From the NCBI GenBank assembly GCA_965243835.1, contig OZ251578.1, positions 744,001 through 808,000 on the forward strand: a stretch of DNA of 64,000 nt, in the 5' to 3' direction. Shown one piece after another: positions 24,444 to 32,345 of this stretch. Position 1 is the stretch's first letter; every line of letters begins with the position of its first letter. The stretch is from G965202665 sp965243835. Its GTDB lineage: Bacteria > Actinomycetota > Acidimicrobiia > Spongiisociales > Spongiisociaceae. Under the pieces are notes generated by a model, which worked only from the letters and a program-made list of their open reading frames with translations, did no database searches and was not told where the DNA came from. A program made the translations under genes and the position numbers.

Positions 24444-25658
24444 ATGAAAGAAAAGCAAATGAAAGTATGGCGGCGCAGTTGGGCGGCGCTGGCGGCGACC
24501 CTTCTGCTGGCAACGGCTTGCGGAGGCGGGGAACCGGCGGAAGGACCGGTGTACGAGGAGGACGTTCCGCCCCCCATCTCCTCCGAGACCGTAATCTTGA
24601 CCACCACTTCCATTTTTGGCGACATTGCGCGCAATGTGGCGGGAGACCGGGCCCGGGTGGACGTTATGATGCCGGTCGGGACCGACCCGCATGATTATGT
24701 TCCGTCCGCGGAGTTGGTGAACTCCATTTACCGGGCGAACCTGGTGATTTCGGGAGGATTCGCGTTGGAAGAGCGGATGACGGATGTGCTGGAGATTGCC
24801 ATGCAAGAGGGGGTGAACCTGTTTGAGATAGGAGAGGAGGTGTTAGCGGACCACGAAGCGGCGATCGGCGGAGATGATTCTCATGATGAGGAGGCCGGGG
24901 GGGATGATCACGATCATGAGGGGGACGCTGATCATGATGAGGAGGCTGGGGAGGATTCTCACGATCATGAGGGGGAGGCCGAGGGCGATCACGATGAGGA
25001 CGCTGATCATGATGAGGAGGCTGGGGAGGATTCTCACGATCATGAGGGGGAGGCCGAGGGCGATCACGACCATGATGAAGAGGGCGCCGGTGAGGATTCT
25101 CACGAGGGTCACGCTCACGCTCACGGGACCGACCCGCATTTTTGGATGGATCCCATCCTGGTAGCGGAGGGGGCGTTGGCCTTAGGCGAGAAGCTGACCC
25201 CGTTCGACGGGTCGGAGGAATGGATGGCCGCGGCGCGGGCCTACGCCGACCAACTGACCGCCCTGGATATGGAGATCAGGGAGATTCTGGCGGTCGTTAC
25301 CCCCGAGCGGCGAAAACTGATTACCGGCCATGACGCATTCGGTTACTTCGCGCAACGGTACGGGTTTGAGGTGGTGAGCACGATCATCCCCTCGACGCAC
25401 ACCCTGGCCGAACCGGGGTCGGCGCATTTGGCGGAGTTGGTGGGGCTGATGATTGAGCATGACATCCCGGCCATTTTCGTGGATATCATCGACACAGACT
25501 CCCCGGATTTAGGTGAAGCCTTGGCGGCCGAAGTGGGATCCGGAGTGCGGGTGGTGGAGTTGTACACCGGTTCGTTGGGCGGACCCGGGTCGGGGGCGGA
25601 AACCTTGATCTCCATGTTGCGCGTCAACGCCCAAAGAATCGCGGAGGCTCTCGGATAG
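24444..25658 (+). CDS. znuA: Zinc ABC transporter binding lipoprotein ZnuA
   Basis: This cluster A-I metal-binding protein (404 residues) captures Zn2+ for ABC import. It has a signal peptide with lipobox LLATAC (C26), then VILTTTSIFGDIARNVAGD. Likely metal ligands are H in GTDPHDYVPSA, H in GTDPHFWMDPI, H in ITGHDAFGYFA and D in VDIIDTDSPDLGEAL. Between the first two lies an acidic His loop of about 90 residues (HDHEGEAEGDHD...), much longer than usual because a 25-residue unit is duplicated. Such loops bind Zn2+ weakly and may act as a chaperone or sensor. The start at 24444 follows GGAAGGAAAGG. Zur control is expected from the upstream operator. Confidence 0.92.
   Translation: MKEKQMKVWRRSWAALAATLLLATACGGGEPAEGPVYEEDVPPPISSETVILTTTSIFGDIARNVAGDRARVDVMMPVGTDPHDYVPSAELVNSIYRANLVISGGFALEERMTDVLEIAMQEGVNLFEIGEEVLADHEAAIGGDDSHDEEAGGDDHDHEGDADHDEEAGEDSHDHEGEAEGDHDEDADHDEEAGEDSHDHEGEAEGDHDHDEEGAGEDSHEGHAHAHGTDPHFWMDPILVAEGALALGEKLTPFDGSEEWMAAARAYADQLTALDMEIREILAVVTPERRKLITGHDAFGYFAQRYGFEVVSTIIPSTHTLAEPGSAHLAELVGLMIEHDIPAIFVDIIDTDSPDLGEALAAEVGSGVRVVELYTGSLGGPGSGAETLISMLRVNAQRIAEALG
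24924..25073 (+). repeat. 75-bp tandem duplication in the znuA His loop
   Basis: Two nearly identical units of 75 bp (24924-24998 and 24999-25073) encode a 25-residue stretch rich in Asp, Glu and His. The frame is kept, so copy number could change the length of the metal-binding loop without breaking the gene. Confidence 0.8.
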
Positions 25659-25692
25659 CCCCTCCGTCGTGCGTTCGCCGGCGGGGTGAGTA

Positions 25693-26535
25693 ATGGACTG
25701 GTTGACCGAGCCCTTTGAGTTGGGGTTCCAGCAACGGGCGCTGATCGGAGGGTCGTTGGCGGCCGTGTTGAGTTCGGTGGTGGGCACCTGGGTGGTCATT
25801 CGGGGAATGGCTTTCCTGGGCGACGCCTTGGTGCACGGGGTGATTCCGGGAATCGCCTTGGCCATTCTGCTGGACTGGAATGTCCTGTTGGGGGCGGCGG
25901 TGGCCGCCTTGGTGATGATCGGGGGGGTGAACTTGGCGCACCGCCAGACCGTTTTCTCCGAGGACACCGGAATAGGTTTGCTGTTCGCGGGGATGCTGGG
26001 ACTGGGGGTGATACTCATCTCCCGCACGCCTTCTTACGCATCGCAACTAACCGGGGTGCTGTTCGGCGATGTGCTGGGGGTGAGCGACGGCGACATTAGG
26101 GCCCTGACCGTGGTATTGGCGACGGCGGTCCTCGCTTCGGCGCTGTTTTACCGGGCTTTTCTGGTGTTGGCTTTCAACGAACGCATGGCCCGGTTGCTGG
26201 GAATGCGGCCCGCGCTGGCCAACGCGGTGTTGCTGGGATTGATCACCATGTCCATTGTGGGGGCCTTCCGGACGGTGGGGACGTTGCTGGTATTCGGCTT
26301 GTTGGTCGGCCCGCCCGCCACCGCCGCCCTGTTGGCGCGGCGGGTTCCGGCGATGATGGCCGCCGGGGCCCTGATCGGGATTTTCAGCGTAACGACGGGC
26401 CTCGTCATCTCCTACCATGCCGACACGGCCGGCTCGGCCACCATGGCCGTCATCCCGGTGGTTTTGTTTTTCATAACGTTGACCGTCGTCAACCTGCGCG
26501 CCCAACGCAACCTGCGCGCCCAACGCGCTCGTTGA
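25693..26535 (+). CDS. znuB: Zinc ABC transporter permease ZnuB
   Basis: This ABC-3 family membrane protein (280 residues) has seven to eight spans. It shows ALIGGSLAAVLSSVVGTWVVIRGMAFLGDALVHGVIPG at the start, LTGVLFGDVLGVS in the middle and VGAFRTVGTLLVFGLLVGPPATA towards the end, all typical of ZnuB/MntB permeases. It follows znuA by 34 bp. No gene for the ATPase (ZnuC) lies in the cluster. The C-terminus has a repeated LRAQRN motif. It converges on the helicase gene with 27 bp between stops. Confidence 0.9.
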   Translation: MDWLTEPFELGFQQRALIGGSLAAVLSSVVGTWVVIRGMAFLGDALVHGVIPGIALAILLDWNVLLGAAVAALVMIGGVNLAHRQTVFSEDTGIGLLFAGMLGLGVILISRTPSYASQLTGVLFGDVLGVSDGDIRALTVVLATAVLASALFYRAFLVLAFNERMARLLGMRPALANAVLLGLITMSIVGAFRTVGTLLVFGLLVGPPATAALLARRVPAMMAAGALIGIFSVTTGLVISYHADTAGSATMAVIPVVLFFITLTVVNLRAQRNLRAQRAR

Positions 26536-26562
26536 CCCGCCCCCGTCCCGCGCACCGGAGGG

Positions 26563-28848
26563 TCAGGCGGCGCCCAGGGCGGCTTGGAGGAGCCGTCTCG
26601 CCCCCGGCTTGGAAAGGGGCTCGTTCCAGTTTCCGCATTTGGGGGACTGCACGCATGACGGGCAACCGGAGGCGCACGGACAGCGGAGCAGGGCGGCCCA
26701 AGCCGCCTCCATCAGTTCTTGCCGGGCCCGGTAGGCGACCGGGGCGATTCCCGCCCCGCCCGGATAACCGTCGTAGATGAAGATGGAGCCGCATCCGGTG
26801 TCGGGGTGGAGCGGGGTGGACAGTCCGCCGATGTCGGAGCGGTCGCAGATGGCGAACAGGGGCATCATTGCGATCAGGGTATGTTCGGCGGCGTGCAACG
26901 CCCCGGGCGCATCCTTGCCCACGCCCGCCCTTTCCAGCAACTGGTAGGGGAACGTGAACCAGAAAGCGGAGGTCTCCAACCGGCTCTCCGGCAGGTCCAA
27001 AGGAACGTATTCCGTGCGCGGTCCCCGCGCCCGGTTGCGGCGCCGGTATTGCCGCCGAAACCCTTTTACCTGTCTGCTGACCACCACTTTGCCCAGGTGA
27101 AAGCCCGTCTCCCCCAACCGGACGGGGGCGGACTCCTCCACCACCTCCAAGTACTCATCCACTTTGGGTTCGGTGTGATAGTCGACCTGCGCCCACCGCA
27201 CCCCGATCTCCCCCCGGTCCAGGTCCAGTTTCTCCACCAGGTAGTCGTCCCCCTGGTGGAGGTAAATCGCCCCCTCGTGGGCGTCCTGCAAGGCCCGCTC
27301 CCGCTCCATGCTCCCCATGGGCCGGGACCCGTCCCGATCGTAAATGGTGAAAACGCGGTCCCCGGCGGTGCGCAGGCTCATGGAGTGGGCGGGGGATTTC
27401 CCGCCCGCCCAGCGGATGCGGTCCCCGGTCTGCCGCAGTTTGCCTTCCCCGGCCAGCTCCCGCACCGACTCTTCCAACCCTTCCCCCAGATATCGGCGGT
27501 CGGACAAGCTCAGGGGGAACTCATAGGCGGCGCAACCGATGTGGGCGCGCAGGACCGTGGGGTTGTCGGGATTGACCACCGCCGTTTCCGGAGGACGGGT
27601 GAACAGTTCCTGCGGATTATGCATAAAATACTGGTCCAGGGCGTCGTTTCCCCCCACCAGGGTCACCAGGGACGTTTTCCGGTTGCGCCCCGCCCGGCCC
27701 GCCTGTTGGCGGAAGGAGGAGAGCGTGCCCGGAAAAGAGCTGATCAGGGCCGCGTCCAGTCCGCCCACGTCAATGCCCAGCTCCAAAGCGTTGGTGGCGG
27801 CGATTCCCAGTAGATTTCCGGAGAACAGGTTTTTCTCGATACGGCGCCGGTCGGCCGCCGTATACCCGGCCCGGTAGGAGGCGATGCGGCGCCCCGCCTC
27901 GCCCAGCCGACGCGCCGCCCACCGGTAAACAAGTTCCGCTCCTTTGCGGCTGCGGGTGAAGGCGATGGTGTGTATCCGTCGGGAAACCAGATCCACCAAC
28001 AGGTCGGTGGTTTCCGCCTGCGCCGACCGGCGCTCCCCCGTTTCCCGGTTTTCCCACGGGGGATTCCACAGGGCGACCACCCGCGCCCCGGCCGGAGAGT
28101 CGTCCTCCTGCAGGGCGTCGACTTGCAGGCCGGACAGCCGGTGGGCCAACTCCTCCGGGTTGCCGATGGTGGCCGAAGTGAAAACGAAAGTGGGTTCCGC
28201 CCGGTACCGGTCGGCCATCCGGCGCAGACGGCGCAGGATTAACGCGGTGTGGCTGCCGAACATCCCTTTCAGATAATGCATTTCGTCCACCACCACATAG
28301 GTCAGACGGGACAGGAAGCGGCTCCATTTCCCGTGGTGGGGCAGGATGCCGTAGTGCAGCATATCGGGATTGGTCAGGATCACGTTGGCCCGGTTGCGCA
28401 CCCGGGGGCGCTCCGGGGCGGGCAAGTCCCCGTCGTAGGCGGCGACCGCCAAGCCGGGAACGTTCCACTCCCGCAGGGCCCGGGCTTGATCCTGGGCCAG
28501 GGCCTTGGTCGGAAACAGAAGCAGGGCGGTACGGGACGGATCCTCCAGGACGGCCTCGGCGATGGGCAGTTGATAGCACAGGCTTTTGCCGGAGGCGGTG
28601 CCCGAAACCACCACCAGATGCTCGCCGCGGCGGATACGGTTGACGGCCCGGGCCTGATGACGGTAAAGCCTTTCAATGCCCCGGGCGGCCAGCAACTCCC
28701 GCAACGCAACTCCGGGGGCGGGATCCAGATCGCCGAAGCTGGCCGGCCGCTCCGGTACCACCCGGTGATACACCAACTCCCCCGCCAAGTCGGGGTTCTC
28801 CTCCCAATCCCGGAGGACGGCTTGAAAGTCGGTGCCGGCGGCGGTCAT
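26563..28848 (-). CDS. DEAD/DEAH-box helicase with DUF1998 Zn-binding C-terminus (YprA/MrfA-like)
   Basis: This superfamily 2 helicase of 761 residues has Walker A VSGTASGKSLCYQL, motif II VVDEMHYLKG, motif III TSATIGNPEEL, motif V region GIAATNALELGIDVGGLD and motif VI FRQQAGRAGRNRK. The C-terminal DUF1998 domain ends in a four-cysteine cluster (CPCASGCPSCVQSPKCGNW), matching MrfA-type helicases linked to repair of mitomycin damage in Bacillus. In actinobacteria this gene neighbours the Tad locus, and here Zur/Znu separates them. The ATG at 28848 is preferred; a GTG at 28866 would add six residues. Upstream is divergent from the HEQTH gene. Confidence 0.9.
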   Translation of the reverse strand: MTAAGTDFQAVLRDWEENPDLAGELVYHRVVPERPASFGDLDPAPGVALRELLAARGIERLYRHQARAVNRIRRGEHLVVVSGTASGKSLCYQLPIAEAVLEDPSRTALLLFPTKALAQDQARALREWNVPGLAVAAYDGDLPAPERPRVRNRANVILTNPDMLHYGILPHHGKWSRFLSRLTYVVVDEMHYLKGMFGSHTALILRRLRRMADRYRAEPTFVFTSATIGNPEELAHRLSGLQVDALQEDDSPAGARVVALWNPPWENRETGERRSAQAETTDLLVDLVSRRIHTIAFTRSRKGAELVYRWAARRLGEAGRRIASYRAGYTAADRRRIEKNLFSGNLLGIAATNALELGIDVGGLDAALISSFPGTLSSFRQQAGRAGRNRKTSLVTLVGGNDALDQYFMHNPQELFTRPPETAVVNPDNPTVLRAHIGCAAYEFPLSLSDRRYLGEGLEESVRELAGEGKLRQTGDRIRWAGGKSPAHSMSLRTAGDRVFTIYDRDGSRPMGSMERERALQDAHEGAIYLHQGDDYLVEKLDLDRGEIGVRWAQVDYHTEPKVDEYLEVVEESAPVRLGETGFHLGKVVVSRQVKGFRRQYRRRNRARGPRTEYVPLDLPESRLETSAFWFTFPYQLLERAGVGKDAPGALHAAEHTLIAMMPLFAICDRSDIGGLSTPLHPDTGCGSIFIYDGYPGGAGIAPVAYRARQELMEAAWAALLRCPCASGCPSCVQSPKCGNWNEPLSKPGARRLLQAALGAA

Positions 28849-28969
28849 AGCTACATTATCGACCACTTGCGGGACATTCCCGGCCCAACCCCGGGTCCGC
28901 CCCTATTCTGGGGACGATGTTGATCGGCCGCCGCCCGGACGCCCGGCCCCTGCGGAGAAGGCCCGCCCC

Positions 28970-29707
28970 GTGAGAGCGGCGGGGAGGGCGGCGGAGGGAA
29001 TGGCGGCGGCCGCGGCCGGGGCCGGGTTGGCCGCTCTCCTCTTCTACGGGCTCTCCCGGCTCTTCGGGCCCGGACCGTTTCTCCCGACGGCGGCGGCCGG
29101 GGCGGCGGTCGCCGGATTGAACGGCGCCGTTTCGGGGGCATTGGGGATCTACGAATGGCGGCGGGCGCGGGGATGGGCCGGGTTCATCGCCGACTCCACC
29201 TGGGGCCTGTTGGGAACGGCTTCCGGGTTGCTCCTGCACGGGGCGGCCCTCCTCTCTTCCCGCCCCGGATGGTCGGCGGACCTCAGCCAGCGCCGCAACC
29301 GGCACGTCTACGAGCGGGGATGGACGGTGCGGCGCGGGTTCGCCCTGTGCCTGGGCAACGTGGTGACGGGCGGGGGAGGGAAGGCGGGCCTGTCCGGGGA
29401 AACGGAGCGTTCGGCGCGCCGCCGCCGGTTGGTGGAGGTACACGAGCAAACCCATATTTTCCAGAATCGGCTTCTCGGCCCTTTGTATGCGCTCGGTTAC
29501 GGCCTGTGGATGGCGGCGGGGGCTGCGGCCGGTTTGGCGACGGCCCTGCTGACGGACCGGGGCCGGGTGTGGACGGTGGTGGAAACCTTCGCCTACTACG
29601 ACAACCCCTTTGAGTACTGGGCCTACCGCAAAGACCGGAACTGGCCTCCGCCCGGCGCCTATCCCCGCTTCACCTGGCCTCCCCGCCGCACTGAAACCCC
29701 CAATTAG
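28970..29707 (+). CDS. Membrane protein with HEQTH (HExxH) motif
   Basis: A 245-residue protein starting with GTG at 28970 behind GGAGAAGG. An N-terminal span (AAAAGAGLAALLFYGLS) is followed by two more (FLPTAAAGAAVAGLNGAV and WGLLGTASGLLLHGAALL). Next is a soluble part with a VEVHEQTHIFQNRLLGP motif, a last hydrophobic stretch (YALGYGLWMAAGAAAGL), and an aromatic C-terminus containing FAYYDNPFEYWAYRKDRNW. HExxH with a downstream acidic residue is typical of zincin metallopeptidases, so a membrane-bound peptidase is possible. I do not recognise a named family with certainty. It follows the divergent helicase and precedes the SLH genes. Confidence 0.6.
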   Translation: MRAAGRAAEGMAAAAAGAGLAALLFYGLSRLFGPGPFLPTAAAGAAVAGLNGAVSGALGIYEWRRARGWAGFIADSTWGLLGTASGLLLHGAALLSSRPGWSADLSQRRNRHVYERGWTVRRGFALCLGNVVTGGGGKAGLSGETERSARRRRLVEVHEQTHIFQNRLLGPLYALGYGLWMAAGAAAGLATALLTDRGRVWTVVETFAYYDNPFEYWAYRKDRNWPPPGAYPRFTWPPRRTETPN

Positions 29708-29728
29708 CCGTTTGTCGCCGGCGGGTGG

Positions 29729-29734
29729 TAAAAT
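29729..29734 (+). promoter_or_regulatory. -10 element of a probable leaderless SLH transcript
   Basis: TAAAAT lies seven bases before the ATG at 29742, so transcription would start at or next to the start codon. The paralogue at 31067 has the same arrangement (TAAGAT at 31055-31060, six bases before ATG). Confidence 0.5.
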
Positions 29735-29741
29735 GTCGGAT

Positions 29742-30956
29742 ATGAGACGCACCATCACCCTTGTTTTGGCGGTCAGCCTGCTTTCGCTGGGCGGGGCCGC
29801 TTCCGCGCAAACTCCCCCCGCGGAGTTTTCCGACGTCCCCGCCGACCATGCCCGCAAGGCGGACATCGAGTACGCGGTAGCCCGGGGATGGCTGACCGGC
29901 TTCGACGACGGCACTTTCCAACCGGAGCGGGTCCTCACCCTCGCCGAAATAGTCGACTTGGTGAACCGGATTTTCGACGATGTGTCCGCAGCGTCCGAGG
30001 AGGGCGTCAGCCGGTTGGATATGGCCTTGTTCCTGCAACATGGCAACCAGGCTTTGACCGACCCGGCGGCCCCCTCCGCAACCGCTCCCGAATTCAGCGA
30101 TTGGCCCCCCGCCGCCCATGAGGGACATGAGGATGCGGACGCGTCGGTGGCTTACGTTGCCGCCCGCGGCTGGTTCCGCGGCTACCCCGACGGGACTTTC
30201 CGAGCGGAGCGCGCCATCACCGACCGTCAGACGGCGGCCGTGCTGGAGAGGGCTTTCCCGCAGGGTTTGAGTCGGGCGGAAATGGCCGCCTACGTCCTGC
30301 ATGGCAACCGGGCGGTGATCGCGCACGAGGCCTCCCGCGCCTGGGACTTAGTAAGCGAGGCCGGCACGATCGCGCAAGACGCCTGGGCCGCGGTGTGCGA
30401 TGACCTGTCGGGCCCGAATCCCATGTTCAACTTTCCTCATATAATCGCCGGCTATACCCTCGAGGCCGCCGCCGAAGATGCTTTGGCCGATGCCTGGAGG
30501 GCGGATGTCGACTTCTGGGAAACCGCCGCCGACCCCACCCCGGAAGAGGAGGAGGCCCTGCTAACCGCCCAGGCGGCCGCCGTTGCCTGGGATGCGTCCG
30601 CGGATGCGGAACGGGGGTTGGCTGCCTCCGTGGTGGAGGATTTGACCACCGAGGAGGGCCGCCAAGCCGCAACCGAGGCGGCGTGGGCGGCCCGGGCGGC
30701 GGAGAAAACGGCTTGGGATGCGGCCCGGGATGCCACGGCCGCGGGCGCGGCCGCCGAGGCCAGGGCCGAGCCGTCGGTGCGGGAGGCGTGGGAGACCGCG
30801 GCGGAGAAAGCGGAGGAGGCGGTGGCCGCTTGGGATGAGTTTACGATCCTCAATTTGGCCGCCGCCTGCCAAAACTGGGTCGACGCCTGGACCATTTGGA
30901 AAGACTGGGCGGCGGCGATGTCGATCGCCAACGACGCCTTGGCCGCCGTCGCCTGA
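29742..30956 (+). CDS. SLH-domain surface protein with Ala/Trp-rich helical C-terminus
   Basis: This 404-residue secreted protein has a signal peptide (LVLAVSLLSLGGAASAQ) and two S-layer homology units: FSDVPADHARKADIEYAVARGW...GFDDGTFQPERV and YVAARGWFRGYPDGTFRAERA. Each is followed by a SRxxMAxxxxHGN signature shared by all SLH proteins of this window. From about 200 on, the protein is an Ala-rich helical rod with tryptophans at intervals (ETAADP, AVAWDAS, TEAAWAARAAEKTAWDA) and ends DWAAAMSIANDALAAVA. SLH domains bind secondary wall polymers, so it is likely fixed to the cell wall. A start nine bases upstream (29733) is possible, but the promoter position favours 29742. It is a tandem paralogue of the gene at 31067. 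Confidence 0.75.
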   Translation: MRRTITLVLAVSLLSLGGAASAQTPPAEFSDVPADHARKADIEYAVARGWLTGFDDGTFQPERVLTLAEIVDLVNRIFDDVSAASEEGVSRLDMALFLQHGNQALTDPAAPSATAPEFSDWPPAAHEGHEDADASVAYVAARGWFRGYPDGTFRAERAITDRQTAAVLERAFPQGLSRAEMAAYVLHGNRAVIAHEASRAWDLVSEAGTIAQDAWAAVCDDLSGPNPMFNFPHIIAGYTLEAAAEDALADAWRADVDFWETAADPTPEEEEALLTAQAAAVAWDASADAERGLAASVVEDLTTEEGRQAATEAAWAARAAEKTAWDAARDATAAGAAAEARAEPSVREAWETAAEKAEEAVAAWDEFTILNLAAACQNWVDAWTIWKDWAAAMSIANDALAAVA

Positions 30957-31054
30957 TATTTTCCCTCCTCCGAATTCCCGCTCTCCCGGGGGTTCCGGAC
31001 AACCGGGCGGTTTTGGGGAAGGATGGAATTCCCGCGTTTTGAGGCGGGGAGGTG

Positions 31055-31060
31055 TAAGAT
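31055..31060 (+). promoter_or_regulatory. -10 element of second leaderless SLH gene
   Basis: TAAGAT is followed by six bases and the ATG at 31067, the same spacing as at the upstream paralogue. No convincing -35 is visible, as is common for actinobacterial -10-only promoters. Confidence 0.5.
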
Positions 31061-31066
31061 AAGAAT

Positions 31067-32317
31067 ATGAGACGTACGCTCGTCGCTGTCATTGTGTTCG
31101 GCTTGGCGTCGCTGGGCGCGCCCGCTTCCGCGCAAACCGCCGCTACCGATTTCACTACGGATTTTCCCGACGTCCCCGACGATCATCCGCGGAAGGCGGA
31201 TATTGAACACGCGGCATCCCGCGGCTGGTTCCGGGGATACGGGGATGGGACTTTCAGGCCCAACCAGATCATCACTTCCTCCGAAATAGTCATCGTGGTA
31301 AGCCGGGTGTTCGCGGCCGCGTCCGGGGGGGAAGTCACCCGGTTGGATGCGGCCTTGTTCATGCAACACGGAAACCGGGCGTTGGATGATCCCGCCTTGC
31401 CGATCGTCTTCGCTCCCGACTTCAGCGACTGGCCTCCCTCCGAGGAACGCCGGGTAAATGAAGAAGTGGCTCAATCGGTCGCGTACGGCGCCGTCCGGGG
31501 GTGGTTTAAGGGTTATGTCGATGGAACTTTTCGCCCCGATGAGGCCATAACCGCCGGCCAAGTGGCCAAGGTCGTCACCCGGGCTTTCCCGAACGGTTTC
31601 AGCCGGGCGGCGATGACGACCTTCCTCCGCCATGCAAACCAGGCGATGATCTCCCATCAGGCTTCCCGCGCTTGGGACCGGGTGGAAAGTTCCTATGTGG
31701 CCACCCAGACCGCGTGGCGCGACACCTGCACCGCCTGGACCTCCTATCGGCCGGACGACAATTTGGCGGAGCAGGCTTGGAACGCCGAAACCGCCGCCTT
31801 CGTCGACACCGCCGACGCTTGGAGGGCGGAGGCGGCCTTTTGGGAAACCATAGACGACCGCAGTCGGCTGGAGAGGGAGGCCCTAAGCACGGCGCTGGCC
31901 GCCGCCGCCGCTTGGGACGCCGCGGCGGAAGCCAAACCGTCCTGGGACCAAACCGAGTACGACGGTTACGAGGCCATAGGCGAGGTTTTGGACGACGCCT
32001 TGGCCGTGGCCACCGCCGACCGGGAGGCGGAAATGACGGCCTGGAACGCATCCCGGGACGCGGTGCGCGCCTCTGATTTGGCCGAACAAGCCCGCGCTTC
32101 GATAGTGCTGACCGAAGTCGAGCAAGCCGCGGCCCAGGCTTGGGACAGTGCGGTGGGGGCGGTGGAAGAGGCGGTTCGGGTCTGGAATTCCTTCGCCGTG
32201 GTGGAGGAACGCACCCGCCGGGAATCCTGTCAGGACTGGGATGAGGCGTGGGTCGCCTGGGAGGACTGGGCGAGGGCGATGGCGGAGGCCAACGACGCCT
32301 TGGCCGTAGGCGCCTGA
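31067..32317 (+). CDS. SLH-domain surface protein, paralogue of the upstream gene
   Basis: A 416-residue protein with signal peptide (VAVIVFGLASLGAPASAQ), two SLH units (FPDVPDDHPRKADIEHAASRGWFRGYGDGTFRPNQI and YGAVRGWFKGYVDGTFRPDEA) and an Ala/Trp-rich helical C-terminal half. The latter contains ASRAWDRVESS, AWNAETAAFVDTADAWRAEAAFWE and a DWDEAWVAWEDWARAMAEANDAL end that matches its neighbour. The pair arose by tandem duplication, and the SLH region is better conserved than the rod. A wall-anchored structural or adhesive role is likely. The partner of the Trp-rich rod is unknown. Confidence 0.75.
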   Translation: MRRTLVAVIVFGLASLGAPASAQTAATDFTTDFPDVPDDHPRKADIEHAASRGWFRGYGDGTFRPNQIITSSEIVIVVSRVFAAASGGEVTRLDAALFMQHGNRALDDPALPIVFAPDFSDWPPSEERRVNEEVAQSVAYGAVRGWFKGYVDGTFRPDEAITAGQVAKVVTRAFPNGFSRAAMTTFLRHANQAMISHQASRAWDRVESSYVATQTAWRDTCTAWTSYRPDDNLAEQAWNAETAAFVDTADAWRAEAAFWETIDDRSRLEREALSTALAAAAAWDAAAEAKPSWDQTEYDGYEAIGEVLDDALAVATADREAEMTAWNASRDAVRASDLAEQARASIVLTEVEQAAAQAWDSAVGAVEEAVRVWNSFAVVEERTRRESCQDWDEAWVAWEDWARAMAEANDALAVGA

Positions 32318-32345
32318 TAATCCCCTACCCCTGAACTGACCGGTT

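Noticed and set aside
24924..25073. CRISPR-like repeats
   Set aside because: Two 75-bp units are in frame within znuA with no spacers. No CRISPR array or cas gene is visible in the window.
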